Shown one piece after another: positions 15,429 through 22,592 of a stretch of 25,415 bases of DNA. The notes beneath the pieces are model-generated. The model ran no database searches, was not told the origin of the DNA, and saw nothing but the letters and a program-made list of their open reading frames with translations. Positions within the stretch are counted from its first letter, which is position 1. Each line of letters begins with the position of its first letter. The DNA lies in assembly GCA_035551935.1 (NCBI GenBank), contig DASZMJ010000234.1, forward strand, positions 1 through 25,415, given 5' to 3'. This stretch comes from DASZMJ01 sp035551935 (GTDB lineage Bacteria > Planctomycetota > Planctomycetia > Isosphaerales > Isosphaeraceae). A program made the position numbers and the translations under genes.

Positions 15429-16406
15429 TCAACTCCGAGAGGCGGCGCCGAGGATGGCCTCCAGGGCGGTCATCTGGGCATGGCCGTCTTCGGCGGGGAA
15501 GGGGAGCGGGCCGCCGACGGAGACGGCGTGGTCGAAGGCGTCGACCATCGCGGCGAACTGGTCGCGGCCGTCGAAGGAGAGCTCCTCGGGGCGGCCGTCG
15601 CGGACGAGGTGGGCGAGGGGCCGGGGAGGCGGTAAATAGGCGTCGGGGACGGTGAGTGTGCCGAGGGTGCCGACGAGCTCGTAGGAGCAGCGGAAGGGTT
15701 GTTCGAAGCTGCAATCGATGAGGGCGAGGACGTCGCCGGGGAAGGAGAGGGCGGCGGCGAGGCTCATATCGACGCCGGTGGGGCCGAAGTGGGCGTGGGA
15801 GGCGATCCGGGAAGGCTCGGAGCCGGCGAAGAGGCGGGCGGTGCTGAGGCCGTAGCAGCCGACGTCGAAGAGGGCACCGCCGCCGCGGGAGGGGTCGAGA
15901 CGCCAGTCGCCGGGGTCGATCGGGAACGAGAAGGACGAGCGGATCAGCCGCAAGTCGCCGATCGCACCGCCCCGGACGTCGCGGAGGAGGTCGAGCGTCC
16001 GCGGCTGGTGCCGCCACATGAACGCCTCCATCAAGACTACCCCGCGGGCCCGGCAGTGGTCGACCATCGCCTTCGCCTCGGCGGCGTCGAGCGCGAGGGG
16101 CTTCTCGCAGAGGACGTGCTTGCCGGCGTCGGCCGCGGCGAACGTCCAGGGGCGATGCAGCTCGTTGGGCAGGGGGATGTAGACCGCGTCGATCATCGGG
16201 TCGGCGATCAGCTCGTCGTACGAGCCGAAATGGCGGGGGATCTCGAACTCGACGGCCCAGGCGCGCGCCGTGGCCGGGTTGCGGCTGGCGATCGCCTCGA
16301 GCCGGCCGGTCGCCGAGCCGCCGATGCCGGGGATCAGGCCCCGACGGCTGATCCGCGCGCAGCCGAGGATGCCCCAGCGGATCTCCCCCGAAGTCGATGC
16401 GGCCAT
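15429..16406 (-). CDS. Gfo/Idh/MocA-family NAD(P)-dependent oxidoreductase
   Basis: Protein of 325 aa. The N-terminal Rossmann fold begins IRWGILGCARIS (Gly-x-Gly type nucleotide loop). The strand AVYIPLPNELH is followed by AGKHVLCEKPLALDAAEA, whose EKP lysine is the family's catalytic residue. GGGALFDVGCYGLSTARLF is the C-terminal domain motif, with Asp and Tyr where many members have D..x..H. These enzymes oxidise or reduce sugars, inositols or related carbonyls, often with NADP. The lack of a Tat or other signal points to a cytoplasmic enzyme, unlike the many secreted planctomycete relatives. The ATG at 16406 is preferred over an upstream reading from 16469 because GGGGGAC lies upstream and the extra residues are Arg/Ala-rich without family match. 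Confidence 0.93.
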   Translation of the reverse strand: MAASTSGEIRWGILGCARISRRGLIPGIGGSATGRLEAIASRNPATARAWAVEFEIPRHFGSYDELIADPMIDAVYIPLPNELHRPWTFAAADAGKHVLCEKPLALDAAEAKAMVDHCRARGVVLMEAFMWRHQPRTLDLLRDVRGGAIGDLRLIRSSFSFPIDPGDWRLDPSRGGGALFDVGCYGLSTARLFAGSEPSRIASHAHFGPTGVDMSLAAALSFPGDVLALIDCSFEQPFRCSYELVGTLGTLTVPDAYLPPPRPLAHLVRDGRPEELSFDGRDQFAAMVDAFDHAVSVGGPLPFPAEDGHAQMTALEAILGAASRS

Positions 16407-16657
16407 CCGTCCGTCCCCCGTCGCGGCCGCGCGATCGCGAAGGCCAGGGCGAGCGCCGGCGGCGACCACGCGAAGGTGTCATTGTAGCACTTCGCCACGT
16501 TGACCGCGACCATCCCCGCCGCCGTCGCCGCCAGGGTCGCCGCGACGAGCCCCTCGCGCCACGTCGGGCCCGATCCCGGCCGCGCCAGCCAGGCGATGCG
16601 GTCGCGTGCCCCTCGATCGCCTCCGTTTTTCTCGAGGGAGACTTCGCTTCGTGCCAT
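16334..16657 (-). CDS. Possible small membrane protein upstream of the oxidoreductase
   Basis: Open frame of 107 aa in the gap between gyrA and the oxidoreductase, overlapping the latter's 5' end by 73 bp. Residues ~36-55 (LVAATLAATAAGMVAVNVAK) and ~64-76 (AWSPPALALAFAI) could be two membrane segments. Third positions in this part are almost all G or C, as in real genes of this genome. Against it: a good extended -10 (16481-16489) for the oxidoreductase lies within it, the N-terminal codons show weaker bias, and I know no family. The true start may lie further in. Confidence 0.38.
   Translation of the reverse strand: MARSEVSLEKNGGDRGARDRIAWLARPGSGPTWREGLVAATLAATAAGMVAVNVAKCYNDTFAWSPPALALAFAIARPRRGTDGWPHRLRGRSAGASSAARGSAVGA
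16481..16489 (-). promoter_or_regulatory. Extended -10 promoter for the oxidoreductase gene
   Basis: The minus strand reads TGC then TACAAT (TACAAT at 16481-16486), five of six matches plus the TGn extension. No good -35 is seen. The leader to the ATG at 16406 would be about 68 nt. Confidence 0.4.
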
Positions 16658-16672
16658 TCGCCCCGGACTTGT

Positions 16673-19351
16673 TCATTCGTGGTCGGGTTCGCCGTTCGAA
16701 TCGAGGTCGTCGATGTGGTCGCTGGCCTCGGCGAGGCCGACGCCGTCGTCGAGGATGTGGGGGGGGTGGCCGTCGGCGGCGGGGGGAGGGGCGAGGTCGT
16801 CGGTCGCGGGCAGGTCGTCGCCGCCGGCGAGCTCCTCCTCGGGGAGCTTGGCGAGCGAGCCGACGGTGTCCTCCTCCTCGACCCGGATGATGCGGACGCC
16901 CTGGGTGTTGCGGCCGATGAGGCTGATGTCGGCGACGCGGGTGCGGATGATGATGCCGCCGGTGGTCGTCAGCATCACCTCGTCGGCGTCGGTGACCTTG
17001 GCGATCGCCACGACCGGGCCGTTGCGGTCGGTGGTCTTGATGTCGATCAGGCCCTTGCCGCCGCGGCCTTGCGAGCGGTACTCGGTCAGCGCGGTGCGCT
17101 TGCCGAAGCCGTTGGCGCAGACGGTCAGGAGGCTCGCCGGGTCGTCATCGCCGTTGGCGACGACCATGCCGATGACCTCGTCGTCCTCGGCGAGGCTGAT
17201 CCCCTTGACGCCGAAGGCCGGCCGGCCCATGGAGCGGACGTCGGCCTCGTCGAAGCGGATGGCCATGCCCTGTCGGGTCGAGAGGACGACCTGGTCGCCG
17301 GCCTTGGTCCGGGCGACGCCGATGAGCTGGTCCCCCTCGTCGAGGCCCAGGGCGATGATCCCGCGGCCGAGGGGTCGGCGGAAGGCGGTCAGGTCGGTCT
17401 TCTTCACCGTCCCGCGCCGGGTGACCATCATCAGGTACTCGTCCTCGAGGAATTCGCGGACCGGGATCAACCCGGTGATCTTCTCGCCTTCGGCCAGTTG
17501 CAACAGGTTGACGATCGCGCGGCCGCCGGAGGTCCGGCCGGCCATCGGCACGTCGTAGACCTTGAGCCAGTAGACCTTGCCGCGGTCGGTGAAGAAGAGG
17601 ATGTAGTCGTGCGTCAAGGCGACGAACATCCGCTCGAGGAAGTCCCCCTCGCGCGTGTTCGTCGCGGCGATCCCGCGGCCGCCGCGGTTCTGGGCGCGGT
17701 AGGTGCTGGGGGGGAGTCGCTTGATGTAGCCGTCGTGGGTGACGGTCACCACCATGTACTCCTCGCGGATCAACGCCTCCTTGTCGTAGTCGCCCAGCTC
17801 CTCGTCGGAGACCTGCGACCGGCGGCCGTCGGCGTACTTCTGCTTCAGCTCGCGGAGGTCGGCGCGGATCATGTCGAGGATCAGCCGCTCGTCGGCGAGG
17901 ATCCGGCGGTACTCGGCGATCGCGTCGCGGAGGGCGACGTAGCGGGCGACGAGCCGGTCGGCCTCGAGCCCGGTGAGCTGCTGGAGCCGCATGGCGAGGA
18001 TCGCGTCGGCCTGCTTGGTCGTCAGGCTCGACGACGCCTTGGCCTCGGGGTCGTTCAGGGCACGGCGGAGGATCTCGGCCGAGACCTCCAGGCCCATCAG
18101 CCGCGCCTTCGCCTCGGCCGGGTTGGCCGACGAGCGGATCACGCGGATGATCTCGTCGATGTACTCCAGCGCGATCAGCAGGCCCTCGGTGATGTGGGCC
18201 TCGGCCAGGTCGCGGCGGAGCAGGTACTGCGTCCGGCGGCGGATGACGTTGACGCGGTGCTCGATGAAGAGCCGGAGCAGGTCCTTCAGGGGGAGCGTGC
18301 GCGGCCGGCCGTCGACCAGCGCGAGCATGATGACGCCGAAGGTGTCCTGCAACGGCGAGAACTGGAAGAGCTGGTTCAGGACGACGTTCGGGTCCTCCCC
18401 CTTCTTCACCTTGACGACGACGCGGACCGGCTGCTTGCGGTCGCTCTCGTCGGCGATGTCGGTGACGCCGGTGATCCGGTCGGCGTTGACCAGCTCGGCG
18501 AGCTTCTTGAGGAGCGTCTCCTTGGTGAGTTGATACGGGATCTCGGTGAAGACGATGTGCGTGCGGCCGTCGCGCTGCTCCTCGAACTCGTACTTGGCGC
18601 GGACGAGGATGCGCCCGCGGCCGGTCTCGTACGCCTGGCGGGCGCCGAAGCGGCCGCAGATGGTGCCGCCGGTGGGGAAGTCGGGGGCGGGCAGGTGCTC
18701 CATCAGGTCGTCGAGCGTGGCGTGCGGGTCGTCGATCAGGGCGACGACCGCGTCGCAGACCTCGCCGAGGTTGTGCGGCGGGATGCTCGTGGCCATGCCG
18801 ACGGCGATCCCGCCCGAGCCGTTGACGAGCAGGTTCGGGAACTTGCCCGGCAGGACGCGCGGCTCCTGGTACTTCTCGTCGTAGTTCGGCTGGAAGTCGA
18901 CGGTGTCGAGCTGGATGTCCTCGAGCATCTCGGCGGCGACCGGGCTGAGCTTGGCCTCGGTGTACCGCATCGCCGCCGGGGGCAGGCCGTGGATCGAGCC
19001 GAAGTTGCCCTGGCCGCTGATGAGCAGGTGCCGCATGTTCCACCACTGGGCCATGCGGGTCAGCGTCGGGTAGATCGAGTTCTCGCCGTGCGGGTGGTAT
19101 CGCTTCATCGTCTCGCCGACGATGCCCGCGCACTTGCTCGTGCTCGACCCCGGCGTGAGGCCCAGGTCGCGCATGGCCATCAGGATGCGCCGCTGCGACG
19201 GCTTCAGGCCGTCGCGCACGTCGGGCAAGGCGCGGCTGATGATGACCGACATCGCGTAGTTGAGGTAGCTCTCCTTCAGCTCCTCCTCGATATTCAGCGG
19301 GGGCGTCGGCAGGTGCCCGGGCGTGCCGGTCGGCGGTACGGCGGTGCTCAC
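16673..19351 (-). CDS. gyrA: DNA gyrase subunit A
   Basis: ATP-dependent negative supercoiling enzyme subunit (892 aa) that cuts and rejoins DNA and works with GyrB as A2B2. LNIEEELKESYLNYAMSVII and RALPDVRDGLKPSQRRIL open the catalytic core. The active-site Tyr130 is in AAMRYTEAKL. The C-terminal beta-pinwheel contains repeated blades, with RAQNRGGRGIAA and, near residue 760, the GyrA box QGRGGKG, which marks gyrase rather than topoisomerase IV. The acidic tail is rich in Asp/Glu/Pro. The quinolone region reads HGENSIYPT: Asn and Pro stand where E. coli has Ser83 and Asp87. I chose GTG 19351 because AAGGA lies 10 nt upstream; reading from 19507 would cross the promoter. No gyrB is in the window. 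Confidence 0.96.
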   Translation of the reverse strand: MSTAVPPTGTPGHLPTPPLNIEEELKESYLNYAMSVIISRALPDVRDGLKPSQRRILMAMRDLGLTPGSSTSKCAGIVGETMKRYHPHGENSIYPTLTRMAQWWNMRHLLISGQGNFGSIHGLPPAAMRYTEAKLSPVAAEMLEDIQLDTVDFQPNYDEKYQEPRVLPGKFPNLLVNGSGGIAVGMATSIPPHNLGEVCDAVVALIDDPHATLDDLMEHLPAPDFPTGGTICGRFGARQAYETGRGRILVRAKYEFEEQRDGRTHIVFTEIPYQLTKETLLKKLAELVNADRITGVTDIADESDRKQPVRVVVKVKKGEDPNVVLNQLFQFSPLQDTFGVIMLALVDGRPRTLPLKDLLRLFIEHRVNVIRRRTQYLLRRDLAEAHITEGLLIALEYIDEIIRVIRSSANPAEAKARLMGLEVSAEILRRALNDPEAKASSSLTTKQADAILAMRLQQLTGLEADRLVARYVALRDAIAEYRRILADERLILDMIRADLRELKQKYADGRRSQVSDEELGDYDKEALIREEYMVVTVTHDGYIKRLPPSTYRAQNRGGRGIAATNTREGDFLERMFVALTHDYILFFTDRGKVYWLKVYDVPMAGRTSGGRAIVNLLQLAEGEKITGLIPVREFLEDEYLMMVTRRGTVKKTDLTAFRRPLGRGIIALGLDEGDQLIGVARTKAGDQVVLSTRQGMAIRFDEADVRSMGRPAFGVKGISLAEDDEVIGMVVANGDDDPASLLTVCANGFGKRTALTEYRSQGRGGKGLIDIKTTDRNGPVVAIAKVTDADEVMLTTTGGIIIRTRVADISLIGRNTQGVRIIRVEEEDTVGSLAKLPEEELAGGDDLPATDDLAPPPAADGHPPHILDDGVGLAEASDHIDDLDSNGEPDHE

Positions 19352-19420
19352 GTTTTCTCGGTCCTTCGAACTGGCGGGATCAGCGCAGGTTGATGGTCGC
19401 CCGACCTTCCGCGGCGGCCC

Positions 19421-19433
19421 TCCTGTCACAGGA
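19421..19433. promoter_or_regulatory. 13-bp palindrome at the gyrA transcription start
   Basis: TCCTGT-C-ACAGGA sits immediately downstream of the gyrA -10, where the message would begin. It could be a repressor site or a 5' mRNA hairpin. Confidence 0.35.
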
Positions 19434-19437
19434 ATCG

Positions 19438-19466
19438 ATTGTACACAATTCCCCCCGCCGACGCAA
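19438..19466 (-). promoter_or_regulatory. Sigma70-type gyrA promoter
   Basis: On the minus strand TTGCGT (19461-19466) and TACAAT (19438-19443) are 17 bp apart, giving a start near 19431 and a leader of about 80 nt. The -10 is nested in ATTGT-AC-ACAAT (19438-19449), an inverted repeat. Confidence 0.55.
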
Positions 19467-19559
19467 CGCCTGCCGACCCCCGCGGTTCGTTCGCAAGCCA
19501 AGGTCATTTCAAGCCTTACAACGCCTTCGCCGCCGGCCTGCCCGGGCCCGGCCGGGTCG

Positions 19560-19568
19560 TGCTAGAAT
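19560..19568 (+). promoter_or_regulatory. Extended -10 for the Uma2 gene
   Basis: TGC-TAGAAT (19560-19568) matches an extended -10 with five of six core bases. No clear -35 is seen. The leader to the ATG at 19613 is about 38 nt. Confidence 0.4.
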
Positions 19569-19612
19569 GAGGGCGCGCGACGGCCCCCCGGGCCGCGCGG
19601 GGGACTCCGATC

Positions 19613-20269
19613 ATGTCCATCAGCCAGCACGACGCGACCGAGCTCGATTACCCGACCTCGGACGGCAAGCCCATGGCGGAGACCGAGCGACATCGCGATG
19701 AGATGATGGACCTGATCTGGACCCTCCAGCGTCATTTCGCGGGCGATCCGATGGTCTGCGTCTCGGGCAACCTGCTCCTCTTCTACGAGGAGGGGAACAA
19801 GCGCAAGCACATCTCGCCGGACGTCTTCGTCGTCCGGGGCGTGCCGAAGCGGGAGCGGCTCAATTACCTCGTCTGGCGCGAAGGCAAGGGCCCCGACTTC
19901 GTCATCGAGCTCACCTCGAAGTCCACCCGCGCCGAGGACCGCAAGACGAAGCTTGCCCTGTACCGCGACGTCCTGCACGTCTCGGAATACATCCTCTTCG
20001 ACCCCCTGGCCGAATACCTCAGGCCGCCGTTGCAGGGCTTCCGGCTCGTCGACGGCGAGTACACGCCGATCGCGCCCGTCGCCGGCCGCCTGCCGAGCGC
20101 CGTGCTCGGCTTGCACCTGGAGCGCGACGGCCAATCGCTCCGCCTCGTCGATCCGGCCACCGCCCAGCGCCTGCTCACGCCTCGCCAGCTCGCCGAGGCG
20201 GCCGAGGCCGAGCTCGCGCGGCTGCGAGACGAGCTCGAGGCCCTCCGACGCCGGCCGGACGAGCCCTGA
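19613..20269 (+). CDS. Uma2-family (DUF820) PD-(D/E)XK nuclease-like protein
   Basis: Protein of 218 aa of the Uma2 family, which is very numerous in planctomycetes and cyanobacteria. KHISPDVFVVRGVPKRER carries the conserved S-P-D. DFVIELTSKSTRAEDRKTKL carries the E-x-x-x-K part of the PD-(D/E)XK core. LYRDVLHVSEYILFDP is the conserved helix-strand. The C-terminus (LTPRQLAEAAEAELARLRDE...) is a short coiled coil. The restriction-like fold suggests nuclease activity but the role of the family is not established. The ATG at 19613 is preceded by a weak GGGGGA. Divergent from gyrA, convergent with the next gene (22 bp between stops). Confidence 0.92.
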   Translation: MSISQHDATELDYPTSDGKPMAETERHRDEMMDLIWTLQRHFAGDPMVCVSGNLLLFYEEGNKRKHISPDVFVVRGVPKRERLNYLVWREGKGPDFVIELTSKSTRAEDRKTKLALYRDVLHVSEYILFDPLAEYLRPPLQGFRLVDGEYTPIAPVAGRLPSAVLGLHLERDGQSLRLVDPATAQRLLTPRQLAEAAEAELARLRDELEALRRRPDEP

Positions 20270-20291
20270 TCGCACGGCGCCACCTCGCAGG

Positions 20292-20867
20292 TCAAAGCTC
20301 GGCCTCGGCCGGCCACGCGAGCGGATCGCCGACGCTGGCGGGAAACGCGGATTGAACCCCCTTGAGCCAGATATGGGTCGTGTCGATCCGCTCGGGATAC
20401 ACCGTCCGGGCGCCGAACGCCCCGCAGAGCAGGCCGATGAAGAACAGGATCGCCCCGCCCCCGCCGAGCTCCGGCATGTCGATGGGGATGGTGAGCACCA
20501 TGCCGGCGATGCCCGCGAGCGCCAGGGTCCAGCCGATAAGGATCGCCGTGAGCCGGCGGCGGGCATGCCGCCCGCAGAGGCCGACCTCGACCTTGCCCGT
20601 CTTGCGGACGATCAGCGCGACGATGATGTAGATCAGCGGGCTGACCATGAGGATGTAGACCACCGGGTTGTGCCAGGAGAGGTTCCTCCGCAGGCGCTTG
20701 ACGGCGACGTCGCCGCATTTGACGCAGACGTCGGGGAGGACGGCCCCCTTCGGCACGACCAGCGCATCCCCCTCCCACCAGATCTCCGCGCCCGGCCCGA
20801 CCGGCCTCAACCTCGCCTTCGCCCCGACCCCGGCTTTGGGCGGCGCGAACGGATTGAACTCGTCCAC
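20292..20867 (-). CDS. Membrane protein with Cys-x-x-Cys / Cys-x-x-His motifs
   Basis: Unassigned membrane protein of 191 aa. The start VDEFNPFAPPKAG (NPFAPP-type opening) is one I recall from small planctomycete membrane proteins. A CVKCG motif (~50) and LCGRHARRRL (~103) could together form a zinc site. Four hydrophobic segments follow around NPVVYILMVSPLIYIIVALIV, LTAILIGWTLALAGIAGMVL and AILFFIGLLCGAFG, the first long enough to count as one or two. GTG 20867 is chosen for its AAGGGGA 7 nt upstream; the ATG at 20906 would put the coding region across a perfect dyad element. Function unknown. Confidence 0.78.
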   Translation of the reverse strand: MDEFNPFAPPKAGVGAKARLRPVGPGAEIWWEGDALVVPKGAVLPDVCVKCGDVAVKRLRRNLSWHNPVVYILMVSPLIYIIVALIVRKTGKVEVGLCGRHARRRLTAILIGWTLALAGIAGMVLTIPIDMPELGGGGAILFFIGLLCGAFGARTVYPERIDTTHIWLKGVQSAFPASVGDPLAWPAEAEL

Positions 20868-20900
20868 GGTCCGATCCCCTTCGTTGGTCCATTGGCACTT

Positions 20901-20937
20901 CGACACGCCGCCATGATAGTATCATTCCGACGTGTCG
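20901..20937. promoter_or_regulatory. Symmetric two-tier dyad, candidate operator in a divergent promoter region
   Basis: CGACACG (20901-20907), 5 nt, ATGATA-G-TATCAT (20913-20925), 5 nt, CGTGTCG (20931-20937): two nested perfect inverted repeats centred on base 20919. On the minus strand TTGCGA followed 16 bp later by TATCAT overlaps it as a possible promoter of the membrane-protein gene; on the plus strand TTGGCA with GATAGT 17 bp on is a weaker match. It lies in the 235-bp gap between divergent genes. Confidence 0.5.
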
Positions 20938-21102
20938 CAACGACGATCCTGCCGTTTTTCGTCGAATCCATCGGTCGATCGCGGCCCGGCCGCAGGCGCA
21001 GGCCGGCCGGCGGAGGCTTGACTTCGACCTCGGCGCCGGTCATTTGTCAAGATCATGGTCCGATCTCGGAGCGGCATCCGTCGGCTGGAAAGGGGTGGGC
21101 CG

Positions 21103-22476
21103 ATGTCACGACATCGGAGATCGATCTTCGTGGCAACGCGAGTCTTCGTCGGCCTCGGCGCCCTGCTCGCGGCGACGACAAGCTGCCTGGCCCGGCAGGA
21201 GCAAGGGAAGTCGGGCCTGGAGCCCGTCAAGCCGGGGGACGAGGCCAAGGTGCGGGACGCGGGCCTGATCGACCTGCTCGGGCCGGCCACGCAGCCGCCC
21301 GATCCCGACACCGTGGCCGGCTTGCGGCCGAAGAGTCATGCCCCGGTCCTGACCCTCCGCCGGGCCTACGACCTCGCCCTGGTCCGCCACCGCGCCCCGA
21401 GCCCGCCCCGCAAGGACGACCGGCTCGCCGCCCTCGACCCGAAGGCCCTCGACGCGCTCGCCCGCCGTTATTCCGTCGCCGACTTCGCCCGCTTCCGGCA
21501 GGACCTGTTCGCCCGCAGGGGGGACACCCTCGCCTTCCGCGACCCCGCCCCCGACTTCCTCGGCCTCCTCGTGACCTTGCAAAGGGTCGAGTCGGCCCGC
21601 CGTCGGGTCATGGAGGCCGAGCGGCTCATGGTCTACGATCGCGAGCAGCTCCATATGAAGACGGGGGTGACCCAGTTGCAGATCGATCGCGACGTGATCG
21701 ACATCGAGCGGCAACGCGACCTCCTCGGCGACGCGCTCCGGCGCCATCGCGAGGCCCTCGACGACTTCAAGGTCGCGCTCGGCCTTCCGCCAGACGCCCC
21801 ACTCGTCGTCGACAGTTCGGCGCTGGCGCCCTTCACGGATGCCTTCGATGAGGCCAGGCTCTGGCTCCGACAGCCCGACAGCGACCTGCAGGTCCTCGGC
21901 GCGATCATCCTGCGGCCCCCGGACGTCCTCGACGTCACGATCGAGGGCCGCTCGCTCATGAAGCTGATGCAACGGGACCCTCCTGTGCGCGACCCCGGGG
22001 TCCTCGAGGAATGGCTCCAATCGGTGACCCGCTCCGATCGGCTCGGGGGAGAGAAGCGGTCCCTCTACCTCCGCCGGCTGGCCCGCCGCCTCTACGAATT
22101 GTATCCGGCCAACGATGGCGATCGCGTGAAGTATATCCTAGCAGTAAGGATAGTGCATCAGACTATTGAGCAGATCTTTGCACCTCCGCCCGAGGGGGGT
22201 GGACCGGCGTTGAACGCGGTCCCGCTGGTGCATGATCTGGTCCGCGCGCGACGCGACGTTTTCGAGATGGAGGACCGGATGGTCGCGAGCTGGGCGGCCT
22301 ACCAGTCCGACCGCCTGGCCCTCGTCCGCGAGCTGGGCCTCCAGGTCGGGCGCGACTGGGAGTCTTATCTGGCCGAGATTATCCCACCGGTGGCGCCGAG
22401 GGTGCTGAAGGCCGTCCCCGAGAAACCGGCCGAGCTTCCCGAGCCTCCACCACCCCCGCCGCCGCCCGGTCGTTGA
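21103..22476 (+). CDS. Exported protein with TolC-like helical segment, paralogue 1
   Basis: Protein of 457 aa. It has a signal peptide (RRSIFVATRVFVGLGALLAA, likely cut before RQEQ), so it should act in the periplasm or outer membrane. It then shares with the next gene LTLRRAYDLALVRHRAP, YSVADFARFRQD, a long charged helix with LQIDRDVIDIERQRDLLGD, and DDFKVALGLPPDAPLVVD. The opening LTLRRAYxLAL and the closing DxFKxxLGLPPDxPL resemble the ends of one TolC helical hairpin. Only one such unit is present and no clear second half, so a pore seems doubtful. The C-terminus is poly-Pro. ATG 21103 is chosen for AAGGGG 7 nt upstream. A patch of A/T-ending codons lies at 22125-22195. Confidence 0.78.
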   Translation: MSRHRRSIFVATRVFVGLGALLAATTSCLARQEQGKSGLEPVKPGDEAKVRDAGLIDLLGPATQPPDPDTVAGLRPKSHAPVLTLRRAYDLALVRHRAPSPPRKDDRLAALDPKALDALARRYSVADFARFRQDLFARRGDTLAFRDPAPDFLGLLVTLQRVESARRRVMEAERLMVYDREQLHMKTGVTQLQIDRDVIDIERQRDLLGDALRRHREALDDFKVALGLPPDAPLVVDSSALAPFTDAFDEARLWLRQPDSDLQVLGAIILRPPDVLDVTIEGRSLMKLMQRDPPVRDPGVLEEWLQSVTRSDRLGGEKRSLYLRRLARRLYELYPANDGDRVKYILAVRIVHQTIEQIFAPPPEGGGPALNAVPLVHDLVRARRDVFEMEDRMVASWAAYQSDRLALVRELGLQVGRDWESYLAEIIPPVAPRVLKAVPEKPAELPEPPPPPPPPGR

Positions 22477-22592
22477 GTTTTGGCGCAGCCCGGGGGACCG
22501 CCGTAGGAACCTCGCACCGTTGGGGACAAAGGACCGCACCGCACCCGATGGCTCGAGTCCGAGTCCGTCGAATCGAGAGGGGGTATGAGCCA

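Noticed and set aside
16397..19393. Plus-strand open frame opposite gyrA
   Set aside because: Antisense shadow of a conserved essential gene.
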